Shown: positions 33,831-43,595, counted from the first letter of the stretch. The stretch is DNA of 64,000 nt from Halorientalis salina (GCF_005049285.1 NZ_SOSC01000001.1:434001-498000); one strand, 5' to 3'. Notes: a model not told the origin generated them from the sequence alone. A program made the numbers and translations.

Positions 33831-35459
33831 TCAGTCCTCGATCTCGATCCCCGTGGCGTCGATGCGTTCCATGACCTCCTCGGGGTCGGCGTAGTACTTG
33901 TTCACCATCGCCGTGAACCGACGGTAATCGCTGACGTCTTCCTCCTGGAGATATCGGAGGAATCGCTTGCGGTTTTTGATCTCCCGGAGCAGTTCCGACT
34001 GGTTCCAGCCCCGTTCCTCGCGAATCTCGTCCAGCAGGTCGCTCCGGGTCTCGGAAAAGGTGTCCTCGGTCGCCTTCCAGCTATAGGTGTTCGAGTAGTC
34101 GAGTTCGCCGGTCCGCTGGTCGATCCCCTCGATCTCGGCGAGCGTCTGCATCCGCCGGACGCGCTCGCCCTGCGTGCGGGTGAGCAACTGGACACAGAGC
34201 ACGTCCAGCGACTGGACCATCGGCCGGGGCACGTTGATGGGCTCGTTCTCCAGCCGGTTGATGACGGTCTGGACGCTGTCGGCGTGCATCGTCGAGAAGG
34301 TAGTGTGCCCGGTGTTCATCGCCTGGAACAGCGTGATGGCCTCCTCGCCCCGGACCTCGCCCACGATGATGAACTCCGGGCGGTGACGCAGCGCCGACCG
34401 CAGGAGATCGTACATCGAGATGTCGTCGTCGTCCATACGCTCCCGTGTCACGGAGGACAGCCAGTTGTCGTGATACAGCGAGAGCTCGCGGGTGTCCTCG
34501 ATGGTCAGCACCTTCGACCGGGGCGGGATGAACATCGAGACGGCGTTCATGGAGGTGGTCTTCCCGGCCGCAGTCCCGCCGGCAAAGAGCAGCGACTTGT
34601 TGTTCTCGATGCACAGCCAGAGGAAGACGAGCATATCGAGGTTCGCCGTCCCGTACTCAAGGAGGTCGATCGGCGTGAACGGCTCGTCGGCGTACATCCG
34701 AATGGTGAAGGCCGACCCGCGAGGCGTGACCTCCTCGCCCAGCGCCAACTCGATGCGGGAGCCGTCGGGCAGCGTCGTCGAGACGACGGGGTCCGAGACG
34801 CTGACGTGCCGGCCCGACCGCTGGGCGAGCTGGATGACGAAGTTGTTCAGTTCCTTGGCCGCGAAGGTGACGTTCGTCTCGATGTCGGTGTACTCGTCGT
34901 GGTAGACGAAGATGGGGAGCCCGGGTCCGTCACAGGAGATGTCCTCGGCGTGGGGGTCGTTCATGATCGGGTCCAGCTTCCCGTAGCCGTGGAAGCGCCG
35001 GTAGAGGTAGTAGAACAGCCGGAAGAACGTCTCGACGCCGATCTCGACGCCGTACTCCTCGAGGCGCAGTTTCAACTCGTCCCTGAGCGCGCCCTCGGGG
35101 TCGTCGGCGACCTCGTCACGGTACAGCAACGGCTCGCGGATGTCCTCTAGCAGTCGGTCCAGCAGTTCCACTTCCAGGTCGTCGAGGTCGGGTTCGACGA
35201 CGTGATACAGGTGTTTGTCGTCCTCGTGGTCGTAGTTGATGGAGACGAAGGAAAACGGTGTGTTGAGCCAGTACCGATCGATTTCTTCGTACCCGGAGAG
35301 GCCGCCGAAGGAGAGCAGTCGGCCGTGCTTGTCCGGGTCGTAGTTCTGGACGGGGATCGTCGAGCCGCGCAGGAGTTCGGCCGTCCGGTCGAGCCAGTGG
35401 CGAAGCTCCTCGATCCGACCCATGGCGGTCCCGTCGTCGCCAGTGTCCTGTCGTGACAT
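33831..35459 (-). CDS. pilB: Type IV pilus / secretion ATPase (PilB/TadA-like)
   Basis: A hexameric secretion ATPase of 542 residues that powers pilus assembly. The Walker A motif is FAGGTAAGKTT, the Asp box KVLTIEDTREL, Walker B EFIIVGEVRGEEA, and the His box TGHTTFSTMHADS. An N-terminal domain of about 240 residues precedes the core and a C-terminal acidic extension of about 110 residues follows, as in archaeal PilB proteins. It is the first gene of the pilBC pair. Confidence 0.92.
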   Translation of the reverse strand: MSRQDTGDDGTAMGRIEELRHWLDRTAELLRGSTIPVQNYDPDKHGRLLSFGGLSGYEEIDRYWLNTPFSFVSINYDHEDDKHLYHVVEPDLDDLEVELLDRLLEDIREPLLYRDEVADDPEGALRDELKLRLEEYGVEIGVETFFRLFYYLYRRFHGYGKLDPIMNDPHAEDISCDGPGLPIFVYHDEYTDIETNVTFAAKELNNFVIQLAQRSGRHVSVSDPVVSTTLPDGSRIELALGEEVTPRGSAFTIRMYADEPFTPIDLLEYGTANLDMLVFLWLCIENNKSLLFAGGTAAGKTTSMNAVSMFIPPRSKVLTIEDTRELSLYHDNWLSSVTRERMDDDDISMYDLLRSALRHRPEFIIVGEVRGEEAITLFQAMNTGHTTFSTMHADSVQTVINRLENEPINVPRPMVQSLDVLCVQLLTRTQGERVRRMQTLAEIEGIDQRTGELDYSNTYSWKATEDTFSETRSDLLDEIREERGWNQSELLREIKNRKRFLRYLQEEDVSDYRRFTAMVNKYYADPEEVMERIDATGIEIED

Positions 35460-35568
35460 CCCTAGCGTAGCCCCGCCACGTCCGGCGGTAAGCAGTTCTT
35501 ACTACCGATTACGACCCCACTTACTTAAATTCGACAGCCGTTTTCGCAGCGATCATAACGGGCGGCTG

Positions 35569-36171
35569 TCAGGCGGTGTCCTCGGTCGCCGGTCCGTCGG
35601 CGGAGGTCTCCTCGACCCGTTCGACGCGGAGGAGGACGTACGCGAACGCGTACTGGAGGAGGACGCCGATCGGGAGCACGTATCCGGGGAACGGATCGGC
35701 CGCGAGCGATCGAGATCCGAGTTGGAAACTGGCCCCGAGCTGGAGGACGAGCGACGAGAGCGAGAGCAGGACGGCACCCACGAGAAGCAGTCCCCCCATG
35801 AGTCTGACGGGGTCGACGGCGGACTCGGCGAGTCGCTCCTCGAAGACGTACATGGCGATGCTCAGCAGTACGGCCGCGGCGATCACGACCACACCGAGCG
35901 TCCAGAGGTCGTAGGGGAGCGACCCCGGACTGCCGGCATAGAACTCCGCTGCGCCCCAGGGCGTCTTCAACAGCGGGTTCTGCAGCGACGCGTCACCGGT
36001 GACCTCGATGCCGAACAGGTAGCGGACCAACCCGAGCGGGAACCTGACCTCGACGAGCGTTCCGCCCTGAATGGAACCGAGGGCGACCGACACCGACCAC
36101 GGGATGAACGCCGACAGCCAGGCGGCGACCACCGCCAGTTCCTCGGCGAGTTCCGACTTGACCCAGACCAT
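35569..36171 (-). CDS. Membrane protein of unknown function
   Basis: A 200-residue protein with about four hydrophobic segments and a large extracellular-looking loop between the first and second. The N terminus (MVWVKSELAEELAVVAAWLSAF) and the loop (EVRFPLGLVRYLFGIEV) resemble a haloarchaeal family of unknown role. The acidic C terminus is cytoplasmic. It may be cotranscribed with nothing, since neighbours on both sides face other directions or have gaps. Confidence 0.6.
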   Translation of the reverse strand: MVWVKSELAEELAVVAAWLSAFIPWSVSVALGSIQGGTLVEVRFPLGLVRYLFGIEVTGDASLQNPLLKTPWGAAEFYAGSPGSLPYDLWTLGVVVIAAAVLLSIAMYVFEERLAESAVDPVRLMGGLLLVGAVLLSLSSLVLQLGASFQLGSRSLAADPFPGYVLPIGVLLQYAFAYVLLRVERVEETSADGPATEDTA

Positions 36172-36281
36172 ACCCGCCCTCCGACCGGCCGGTCCTAAAA
36201 CCTACCCCCGGTCGGTGCATCCGGTGATTTCCCGGGCGGGCGTTACGTTCATTGCGCCGGAAACCGTACGAGTGGATGGGA

Positions 36282-36722
36282 ATGAGGCGCGACTACTTCA
36301 CCCTCGGACTGCGGAACGTCGAGGACACGGCCGACGGACAACCGACGGTTCACGTCGAGTATCACGGACCCTCGGACGCCTACGAAACGCGCCTCACACC
36401 GGAGCGAGACGTCGACGTCGCCTTCCGCTTTCAGACGCCCGTCGACGACAGCGACGCCAGCGGCGTCTTCTCCGTCGCCGACCGCATGACCGGCGAGTTC
36501 GTCCTCGAAGTCAACGCCGACGCCGAGGACATCCTCACGCTCATCGACGCTGCCCGCGCGTACGACGAGGCCACCAGCGACTCAGCGGAGTGTTACACCG
36601 TCCGCATCCAGGAGGACGGCGACCGACTGTTCGAGACCGACGAGCGGATGCTCCTGGTCTACGACAACGACGGGGACCTCCTGCGCCAGCACTCCCTGAT
36701 CCCGAGCGGCGTCGAACTGTAA
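36282..36722 (+). CDS. DUF5793-like cytoplasmic protein
   Basis: A soluble acidic protein of 146 residues beginning MRRDYFTLGLRNV, which matches my memory of the DUF5793 family restricted to haloarchaea. It appears to be all-beta at first (TVHVEYHGPSDAYETRL) and then mixed. Function is unknown. Two ATG codons lie six bases apart; the downstream one is chosen because the family starts at MRRDYF. Confidence 0.6.
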   Translation: MRRDYFTLGLRNVEDTADGQPTVHVEYHGPSDAYETRLTPERDVDVAFRFQTPVDDSDASGVFSVADRMTGEFVLEVNADAEDILTLIDAARAYDEATSDSAECYTVRIQEDGDRLFETDERMLLVYDNDGDLLRQHSLIPSGVEL

Positions 36723-36778
36723 GCGACGTTCCGGGTCGGGCCAGCAGTACATAAGTAGATGCCGGCTGATGGCCCGGT

Positions 36779-38152
36779 ATGGACCTTTTCGGCACGGCGG
36801 GCATCCGCGGGTCGGTCACCGACACCGTGACGCCCACCCTGGCACTCTCGGTCGGACGAGCCGCCGCCGTCGACGGCGCGGAGTTCGTGGTCGCACGAGA
36901 CGGGCGAGAGACCGGCCCAGCGCTGGCAGCGGCCGTCGAAGCCGGCCTCGAAAGCGGCGGCGCGCGCGTGCGTCGCGCCGGCCAACTCCCGACACCCGCG
37001 CTCGCCTACGCCTCGCAGGGACGCCGCGGAATCATGGTGACCGCGAGCCACAATCCGCCCACCGACAACGGCCTCAAACTGTTCGTCGACGGGCAGGAGT
37101 ACGACTCGATCGCCGAGAACCGGATCGAGGAGCGCGTCGCCGACGACCCGGACCCGGTCGAATGGAATGAATGGGGAGACTCGACGACGGTCGACGTCCT
37201 CTCGAACTACCGGGAGACCGTCATCGGCTACGCCGAGGAGTTCGGATCGGCGCTGGACGGACTTCGCGTCGTCGTCGACTGCGGCAACGGGACTGCGAGC
37301 GTCGCGACGCCGCAGGTACTGCGCGCGCTCGGCGCCGACGTGGTCGCCCTGAACGCCTCCGTCGACGGCCACTTCCCCGGCCGGGAGAGCAAGCCGACTC
37401 CCGAGACGCTCGAAGACCTCCTGGAGTTCGTCCGAGCCGGCGAGTTCGATCTCGGCATCGGCCACGACGGCGACGCCGATCGCATCGTCATCGTGGCCGA
37501 GGACGGCAGCATCGTTCACGAGGACACTGTCCTCGCCATCCTGGCCGAACACTACGTCGCCCGGAGCGACGTGTCGGACCCGGTCGTCGTCACGACGCCG
37601 AACGCCTCCGCCCGCATCGACGAGCGAGTACGTGCTGCGGGCGGGCGCGTCGAGCGGGTCCACCTCGGCGGCCTCCACGAGGGGATCGCCGAGGTGCGCG
37701 CGACGGCCGAGGAGCAGGGAGCCACCGACGAGACGAGCGTTGTCTTCGCGGCCGAACCGTGGAAGCACATCCATCCGGCACTCGGCGGCTGGATCGACGG
37801 AATCGCCAGTGCTGCCGTGTTCTCGCGACTGGTCGCGACTGACGGACTCGCCGCCCTCCGTGAACCGGTGACCGAGCGCCCGTATCGGAAGGTAAGCATC
37901 GACTGTCCCGACGAGCACAAGGGGGAAGTGATGGCGACGCTCGAAGCGCGGTTGCCAGAGCAGTTCCCCGAGGCGTCGGTCTCGACGGCGTACGGCGTTC
38001 GACTGGAGTGGCCGGACGCCTCGTGGGTGCTCGTTCGACCGAGCGGGACGGAGCCCTACGTCCGACTGTACGCCGAAAGCGACGACGTCGACGCGCTCGT
38101 CGAGGACGCTAACGCAGTGATCGAGCGCGCGGTCGAAGAGACGACTACTTAG
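36779..38152 (+). CDS. glmM: Phosphohexomutase (phosphoglucosamine/phosphomannomutase family)
   Basis: The 457-residue enzyme interconverts hexose 1- and 6-phosphates, feeding UDP-GlcNAc or nucleotide-mannose synthesis for glycoprotein assembly. Domain landmarks in order are FGTAGIRG at the N terminus, the phosphoserine loop TASHNP, the metal loop GHDGDADR, and the phosphate loop RPSGTEP. The sugar-specificity loop reads FAAEPWKHIH instead of the common GGEQSGH, so the substrate is uncertain between glucosamine, mannose and glucose. It overlaps the convergent next gene by 8 bases. Confidence 0.85.
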   Translation: MDLFGTAGIRGSVTDTVTPTLALSVGRAAAVDGAEFVVARDGRETGPALAAAVEAGLESGGARVRRAGQLPTPALAYASQGRRGIMVTASHNPPTDNGLKLFVDGQEYDSIAENRIEERVADDPDPVEWNEWGDSTTVDVLSNYRETVIGYAEEFGSALDGLRVVVDCGNGTASVATPQVLRALGADVVALNASVDGHFPGRESKPTPETLEDLLEFVRAGEFDLGIGHDGDADRIVIVAEDGSIVHEDTVLAILAEHYVARSDVSDPVVVTTPNASARIDERVRAAGGRVERVHLGGLHEGIAEVRATAEEQGATDETSVVFAAEPWKHIHPALGGWIDGIASAAVFSRLVATDGLAALREPVTERPYRKVSIDCPDEHKGEVMATLEARLPEQFPEASVSTAYGVRLEWPDASWVLVRPSGTEPYVRLYAESDDVDALVEDANAVIERAVEETTT

Positions 38153-38954
38153 CCTCACTGACGTGTTCGTCGAGCGCGTCGCGGACGGTATCGAGCGCGT
38201 CGACGTCGGATACGTCCAGCGCGATGTCGCCCATCCAGTGTGACCGGAACCGGAGGACGAGGGATCGCTCGGTCAGGTCGTACGAATCGAAGTACGTCCA
38301 CTCGGTGAAGGTGCCGTCGATGGCGAGGCCGTCGTCGGTGACGACCACCGACCGATCGTGCGTCGCGTAGAGCGACAGGACCGCGAGCGGACCGATGAGG
38401 ACGGCAGCGACCAGGAGCGCCGAGGAGAGCGCGCCGTGCATCGCGAGCACGGCGAGCAGTCCGGCGACGACACCGAGTCCGACGGCGAACGTGCCGTACC
38501 TGACTCGTCGGCGGCGAGCCGCTGGACCGGACGGAAACGACGCGTACACCGTCGCCGCCCTGATCCGTTCGACCGTCTGCTGGCGGTGAGCGAGGACGAT
38601 TGCCACCAGCGCGACGCCGAAGGCCAAAGCCCCGGCTGTACTCGGGCGCGCGAAGATCGTCAGCAGCGCCCTGTCGGGATTGTGTGCCAGTAACGCGATG
38701 AGCCACACCGCGTGGCCCAGCGGCAGGAGCGTCACCGCTACGGCGACCCACGTGTTCGTGAACCACCGAACCGGATCGAGGTCAGCAACGGCCAGATACC
38801 CCAGCGCGCCGGCAAGCAGCGCCCCGAGACTGAACGCCAGCCATGGGTCTATCCCGACCCCAGCGCCGGCCGCGAGGGCGGCAACCACGGGGCCGACGAG
38901 GAGCGCCAGGTAGCTTCCCCCCAGCGACCGGTAGATCCGCGCGCTGTATCCCAT
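38145..38954 (-). CDS. Membrane protein with PH-like C-terminal domain
   Basis: The protein of 269 residues has two groups of hydrophobic helices separated by a loop containing RQQTVERIRAATVYASFPS. The C-terminal 70 residues form a soluble beta-rich domain (VVVTDDGLAIDGTFTEWTYFDSYDL) like the bacterial PH-like domains fused to membrane helices. Function is unknown. It converges with the phosphohexomutase gene. Confidence 0.65.
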   Translation of the reverse strand: MGYSARIYRSLGGSYLALLVGPVVAALAAGAGVGIDPWLAFSLGALLAGALGYLAVADLDPVRWFTNTWVAVAVTLLPLGHAVWLIALLAHNPDRALLTIFARPSTAGALAFGVALVAIVLAHRQQTVERIRAATVYASFPSGPAARRRRVRYGTFAVGLGVVAGLLAVLAMHGALSSALLVAAVLIGPLAVLSLYATHDRSVVVTDDGLAIDGTFTEWTYFDSYDLTERSLVLRFRSHWMGDIALDVSDVDALDTVRDALDEHVSEAK

Positions 38955-39054
38955 ACGTTACTGCCTGGCCCCGTACTAAATTAAAAACCGTTACTGTTTC
39001 AGCACCTCGGGGTGCGGGCGAGATTATTTGGACTGGCCCCGCGTGGTGCCCGGT

Positions 39055-39444
39055 ATGGAGGAACTCGTCGAACGGGCGCGCGAGGCGCTCGACGAAGCCT
39101 ACGCCCCCTACTCGGAGTATCGTGTCGGGGCGGCCATTCGGACGGTAGACGGCAGCGTATATACGGGTTGTAACATCGAGAACGCCAACTACAGCAACAG
39201 TGTACACGCCGAGGAAGTCGCGATCTCGGCGGCGATCAAGCGCGGCCACCGGTCGTTCGACCGCCTCGCCGTCACGTCGAGCGAACGCGACGGCGTCACG
39301 CCCTGTGGCATGTGCCGGCAGACGCTCGCGGAGTTCTGTGATGAGTCGTTCCCAGTCGTCTGCGACGAGGGCGAGGAGACCGCCGAGTACGCGCTCGGGG
39401 AACTGCTGCCGAACGCCATCTCGCGGGAGACCCTGGGGAAATGA
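39055..39444 (+). CDS. cdd: Cytidine deaminase
   Basis: A 129-residue homotetrameric-type cytidine deaminase that converts cytidine or deoxycytidine to the uridine form. The zinc site is HAEEVAISAAI with the catalytic Glu, and PCGMCRQTL with two cysteine ligands. Substrate-recognition segments YAPYSEYRVGAAI and NIENANYSNSVHAEE are conserved. It overlaps the uridine phosphorylase gene by ATGA, which gives a compact pyrimidine nucleoside salvage unit. Confidence 0.93.
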   Translation: MEELVERAREALDEAYAPYSEYRVGAAIRTVDGSVYTGCNIENANYSNSVHAEEVAISAAIKRGHRSFDRLAVTSSERDGVTPCGMCRQTLAEFCDESFPVVCDEGEETAEYALGELLPNAISRETLGK

Positions 39445-40301
39445 CGGACGGCGAACCCACCGACGACCCCACGGCGGCCGACCACATGGACAGCGAGGAC
39501 CCAAACGACGAGGAGCAGTACCACCTCGAAGTCGGTCCCGACGACGTCGCCGAGACCGTCCTGCTCCCCGGCAACCCCGAGCGCCTGGGGAAGATCACGG
39601 ACGAGTGGGACCGCAGCGAGGAGGTCGCCAGCCACCGCGAGTACCGGACAGCGACGGGGGCTGTCGACGGCACCCCGATCTCCGTCACGTCGACCGGCAT
39701 CGGCGGCCCGTCGGCGGCAATCGCGGTCGAGGAGTTGGCTCGGGTCGGCGCGGACACGTTCATCCGGGTGGGGTCCTGTGGGGCCATCCGGGAGGAGGCC
39801 AGCGTGGGCGACCTCGTCATCACTCGCGGGGCGGTCCGCCAGGAGGGGACCAGCGACGAGTACGTCCGGGAGGACTACCCGGCCGTGGCCGACCACGCCG
39901 TCGTCGCCGCGCTCGTGGCCGCCGCCGAACGCCTCGACTACGACTACCACGTCGGGCTGACCTGTTCGACGGATTCCTTCTACGCGGGGCAGGGCCGTCC
40001 CGGGTTCGAGGGGTTCGAGGCCCGCGGGAGCGACGACCTCGTCGAGGAACTCCGGGCCGCGAACGTGCTGAACTTCGAGATGGAGGCGGCCACGATCCTG
40101 ACGCTGGCGAACGTCTACGGGCTCCGGGCGGGCGCGGTCTGTTCCGTCTACGCGAACCGCGTGACTGGCGAGTTCCGGACCGAGGGGGAACGAAAGGCGG
40201 CGAAGACGGCGAGCCTGGCGACGGTGTTGCTGGCCGAGATGGACGAGCGCGTCGAGGAGGCAGGTGCTCAGGAGTGGCACGCGGGCCTCGGACTGAAGTG
40301 A
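39441..40301 (+). CDS. udp: Uridine phosphorylase (nucleoside phosphorylase family)
   Basis: A trimer/hexamer-type nucleoside phosphorylase of 286 residues. Visible motifs are the phosphate site LLPGNPERL, STGIGGPSAAIAVEEL, IRVGSCGAI and the nucleoside site FEMEAATILTLANVYG. With the upstream cytidine deaminase it would take cytidine through uridine to uracil and ribose 1-phosphate. That product can enter the same pentose-bisphosphate route as the product of AMP phosphorylase at 6.1 kb. An acidic 30-residue leader precedes the fold. Confidence 0.88.
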   Translation: MTDGEPTDDPTAADHMDSEDPNDEEQYHLEVGPDDVAETVLLPGNPERLGKITDEWDRSEEVASHREYRTATGAVDGTPISVTSTGIGGPSAAIAVEELARVGADTFIRVGSCGAIREEASVGDLVITRGAVRQEGTSDEYVREDYPAVADHAVVAALVAAAERLDYDYHVGLTCSTDSFYAGQGRPGFEGFEARGSDDLVEELRAANVLNFEMEAATILTLANVYGLRAGAVCSVYANRVTGEFRTEGERKAAKTASLATVLLAEMDERVEEAGAQEWHAGLGLK

Positions 40302-40348
40302 TTCCGTTCGGGACCAGACTTAATGAAAAACGTGTGGAGTACGAACGT

Positions 40349-40822
40349 ATGGTTTCGACCGGCGACACCGCTCCGACGTTCACCGCGAAGATCGGCACCA
40401 GCGACCACGAACCCTTCGACCTCGACGACCACCTCGGCGACGGCCCGGTCGTCCTCGCCTTCTTCCCGGGCGCGTTCACGCCGCCCTGTACGAACGAGAT
40501 GGTCGCACTGCAGGACCACCTCGCCGATTTCCACGAGGCGGGGGCAACCGTGTTCGGGATCAGTGCGGACTCGCCGTTCTCCCAGGGCGCGTTCCGCGAG
40601 GAACACGGCATCGAGTTCGATCTGGTCAGCGACATGAGCGGCGAGGCCATCCGGGCCTACGACCTCGAAGTCGACATCGAGGACCTCGGACTCCACGGAA
40701 TCGCGAACCGGGCCGTGTTCGTCCTCGACGACGACGGCACGGTGACGTTCGACTGGGCGGCCGAGGACCCGACGAACGAACCGGACTACGACGCGATCAT
40801 CGACGCCGTCGAGGCGGCGTAG
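40349..40822 (+). CDS. 1-Cys peroxiredoxin, second paralogue
   Basis: This 157-residue thiol peroxidase has its peroxidatic Cys in FFPGAFTPPCTNEM and no other cysteine. It matches the copy at 20.7 kb in length and layout but differs at many positions, so it is an older duplication rather than a recent one. The frame is open far upstream over the nucleoside genes, but the ATG giving MVSTGDTAPTF is the family start, with TTAATGAAAAA-rich promoter sequence just before it. Confidence 0.9.
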   Translation: MVSTGDTAPTFTAKIGTSDHEPFDLDDHLGDGPVVLAFFPGAFTPPCTNEMVALQDHLADFHEAGATVFGISADSPFSQGAFREEHGIEFDLVSDMSGEAIRAYDLEVDIEDLGLHGIANRAVFVLDDDGTVTFDWAAEDPTNEPDYDAIIDAVEAA

Positions 40823-40904
40823 CGACCTCGAAAAACGGCAGACTGACGAGGGAGACTCGGAATACGGGTCCTCTCGTCGAACCCGATGTCCTCGTCCTCT
40901 CGCC

Positions 40905-42053
40905 CTAGATCCGCCGTCTCAGTAGCAGCGCCGCTGAGAGGAGGGCCGCGATCCCGGCGAGGACGCCGAGGCCGGGACCCTCCGAGCTCGTCGTCGTGGT
41001 CGCCTCGGTGGTCGAGTCACCGTCTCCGCCGTCGCCGCCGATGCCGTCCGACCCGCTGCTGGTCGTGGTCGCCTCGTCCGTCACCGTGACGTTCAGCCGC
41101 GAACTGTTCGTGTTACCGTTGCTATCGCTGACGAGGACGCCGATCCGGTACTCCCCGGGGGACTCGAACTCGTGGGTGATCGAGGCCGTGTCCGAGGTGC
41201 GGTCGGCCTCCCCGTCGCCGTCCAGGTCCCACTGGTATTCGACATCGGTATCGTCAGCGGTTTCGCCCGCGTCCAGCGTAATCGACTCGCCGGTGGCGAC
41301 GCTCGTCGACGACGCGGCGAGCGCGGCCGACGGAGCGGCGGTATCACACGCGCCCTTCGTGATCGTGATGCTCCGGTTCATGTCCAACTCGACGGTCGAC
41401 GACCGGTCGGTGTACAGCCGCCAGGCTTCGGTCCGGTTGGCCTGGTCACCCGACCAGTCCCACTCGCCCCAGGCGTCGGCTCGCTCGTTGAACCGGGGCG
41501 TGACGGTCAGGTCGAGGTCGTCGGTGGTGTCCAGTCCCCGGAAGACACCGCCGTCGGTCCGGTTTTCGATCCACTTCCAGTCGATCTTGCTCCGCGTGTC
41601 ACGGTGGAGGAACACGTCGTCGCGGTCCTCGTGGTTGTCGTCTTCGATCACCCATTCGCCGGACTCGGGGAGGCCCACGAACTCCATCGTGGCCGTGCCT
41701 CCGCCCGGCGCGTCGCCGTACTCGTCGTGTAACACGACAAGACTGTACCCTTCGGTGCCGTGGAAGATGAGGAGGTTGCTCACCTGGTTGTCCTGGAAGT
41801 CGGTCGTCGTCCGCGAGCTACGGGTCTCGTAGCCGTAGAAACTCTCGACGCTCTCCCAGGCGCGGCCGATCGGTTCGACCTGGTGGCACTCGCCGCCCTG
41901 CGTGACGGCGAACTCCGTCTGGTTGTCGTCCTGTGCAGGACTCGACGAATGGTCCGCAGCCGTCGGCTGTCCACCGACGGGACCGGCGAGAACGACCGCC
42001 GCAACCAGGAGCGCCAGCAGGACGGGCGAGGACCGAACGCGCGCGGGTTTCAT
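40905..42053 (-). CDS. Secreted PKD-domain protein with PGF-CTERM-like anchor
   Basis: A cell-surface protein of 382 residues. The N terminus is a Sec-type signal peptide (about 1-29). A Cys-containing N-terminal domain follows, then a PKD domain at about 245-330 (ITLDAGETADDTDVEYQWDLDGDGE). A low-complexity Thr/Ser/Gly linker leads to a terminal GPGLGVLAGIAALLSAALLLRRR segment, the layout of proteins processed by archaeosortase. Function is unknown; a role in surface binding is likely. The start is fixed by the signal peptide. Confidence 0.8.
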   Translation of the reverse strand: MKPARVRSSPVLLALLVAAVVLAGPVGGQPTAADHSSSPAQDDNQTEFAVTQGGECHQVEPIGRAWESVESFYGYETRSSRTTTDFQDNQVSNLLIFHGTEGYSLVVLHDEYGDAPGGGTATMEFVGLPESGEWVIEDDNHEDRDDVFLHRDTRSKIDWKWIENRTDGGVFRGLDTTDDLDLTVTPRFNERADAWGEWDWSGDQANRTEAWRLYTDRSSTVELDMNRSITITKGACDTAAPSAALAASSTSVATGESITLDAGETADDTDVEYQWDLDGDGEADRTSDTASITHEFESPGEYRIGVLVSDSNGNTNSSRLNVTVTDEATTTSSGSDGIGGDGGDGDSTTEATTTTSSEGPGLGVLAGIAALLSAALLLRRRI

Positions 42054-42467
42054 ACCGAACGCCCTCCTGCAGAACTGCCGATTGCGGGGTGTTCGTGACC
42101 GGGGTCGGTCCGGTCGCGTCCGCACCGTTCGTCCGAGTGGCACGTTGCCGGTAGCAACCGGGTTCGTAGACGCAACGGACTGGGGACTCGTTTCCGAGCG
42201 CCGTGGTCTATCTCGTCGGTAGGAGGGGGTGATTCTGCCATGAGATACGACCCAATACGACGCAGTTGGAGGAATTGTTATGAACAGTCTACCTCGTTAC
42301 ACCCCAACTACGGTGCCCGTGTCAGGAAGAGAGAAGCGGCTGAATACTCGGAATACAGACCGTCTGCGTGGAAGACGGCCCTTCCGGAGCCTCGCGTCGA
42401 GCCTCGGCCACGAACGGTCGATGCTCGGCCATCGTCAGGTGGTGTTCGACCCGAGGCGATCGGGGAG
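42054..42467. other. Spacer upstream of the PKD gene and downstream of nirK
   Basis: The region holds the promoter of the secreted PKD protein and the 3' end region of nirK. A short open frame starts at 42280 after GGAGG, but its composition is basic and unlike a haloarchaeal protein. No RNA gene or clear repeat was seen. Confidence 0.35.
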
Positions 42468-43595
42468 TCAGTTATAGATCGGTCCCTCGTGGCTGGAGCC
42501 GTTGGCGTCGGGGTCGAAGATGGACTCCTCCTCGGAGCCGAGGACGTCGACCTCGGCGAGGAGGCCCCGGCGGGCGACCCGCGACAGCGCGTGGTCGACG
42601 ATCTTGATCCGGGAGGGGACCGGCGTCTCCATCTCGCCGATCATACAACTTCCCGGCGGCACCTTCATCGTCTGGATGTTCGGGTCGGCGTAGGCCTCGA
42701 ACTCGCCGTCGTCGGGGAGGCCGCCGTCGCGGTAGGCCCGGGTCCAGACGTTCCCGATGGGATGGAAGTTGCTGGAGAGGTTCGGGCCGCCGTCGACCAT
42801 GAACACCCGGACGCGGTCGCCCTTGTTGACTTCTACGGGTCCGCGACCGGCCGCGGCGTAGGCGTACTTCTCGCCGTTGAGCAGCACATAGGTCGGGGCC
42901 TCGTTTTTCATCGCCTCCATGTCGAAGTTGTGGTGGCCCGTCGTCCCGACGTCCTTGTCGGTGTAGAGCTCGTGCTGGCCGAAGTACAGCTCCCGGTCGA
43001 CCTCCGGGAGCCCGCCCTCGGGTTCGACCAGAATCATCCCGAACATCCCGGCGCTGATGTGCTGGTCCAGGTTCGGCACGGCGCAGTGGTAGATGAACGC
43101 ACCGGGGTACTGCGCTTCGAACTCCATGCTGTTGGCGCTGCCGGGCGAGGCCGTCGTGGCCACCGACCCGCCGCCGGTCCCGTAGATGGCGTGGAAGTCG
43201 ACGTTGTGTGGCAGGTTGTTCTCCTCTAAGTTCTCCATGGTGAACGTGACGGTGTCGCCCTGTCTGACGCGGACCATCGGGCCCGGGATCTGCCCGTTGA
43301 AGGTCATGTAGTCGAAGGTCACGCCGTCCTCGATCTCGGCGGTGACCTCCTCGGCTTCCAGCGTCACCTCGTGGTTCCGCGGGGAGTTCCAGTCGACGGG
43401 GTCCGGGAGGTCCGTCGGGTCGGCCGCCACCTGATCGGCGTCAATCGATTTCGCCTGGTCGGACTGGGACGTCGTCGTCGCTTCCGTCCCCGTATTCGTC
43501 GCCTCCTGTGGCTCGTTGTTCGAACACCCAGCCAGTGCTGCGGCACCGCCAATGCCGAGGGCCTGTAACATCCGCCGCCTCGAAGATTCAAACAT
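42468..43595 (-). CDS. nirK: Copper-containing nitrite reductase NirK
   Basis: NirK reduces nitrite to nitric oxide in denitrification. The 375-residue protein has a twin-arginine signal with a lipobox (RRRMLQALGIGGAAALAGC), so it is exported folded and probably lipid-anchored. Type 1 copper ligands are His130, Cys171, His179 and Met184; type 2 ligands are His135, His170 and His278. The active-site Asp133 is present. The FHPIG form of the last ligand resembles the NirK group common in haloarchaea. A ribosome binding site (GAGGTGAC) lies just upstream, indicating a leadered transcript. It has its own promoter with unusual tandem dyads. Confidence 0.95.
   Translation of the reverse strand: MFESSRRRMLQALGIGGAAALAGCSNNEPQEATNTGTEATTTSQSDQAKSIDADQVAADPTDLPDPVDWNSPRNHEVTLEAEEVTAEIEDGVTFDYMTFNGQIPGPMVRVRQGDTVTFTMENLEENNLPHNVDFHAIYGTGGGSVATTASPGSANSMEFEAQYPGAFIYHCAVPNLDQHISAGMFGMILVEPEGGLPEVDRELYFGQHELYTDKDVGTTGHHNFDMEAMKNEAPTYVLLNGEKYAYAAAGRGPVEVNKGDRVRVFMVDGGPNLSSNFHPIGNVWTRAYRDGGLPDDGEFEAYADPNIQTMKVPPGSCMIGEMETPVPSRIKIVDHALSRVARRGLLAEVDVLGSEEESIFDPDANGSSHEGPIYN

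Noticed and set aside
33672..35150. A 492-codon frame opposite the pilus ATPase gene
   Set aside because: It is entirely antisense to a complete PilB gene with all catalytic motifs, and its translation shows no domain.
39200..40348. Upstream extension of the second peroxiredoxin frame across the nucleoside salvage genes
   Set aside because: The extension is Arg/Gly-rich shadow sequence; the peroxiredoxin family starts at the ATG at 40349, which has its own AT-rich promoter.
42280..42477. Short frame after a GGAGG sequence between nirK and the PKD gene
   Set aside because: The product is basic and rich in Arg and Ser, unlike haloarchaeal proteins, and runs into the nirK 3' end in antisense. 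The GGAGG is probably chance.
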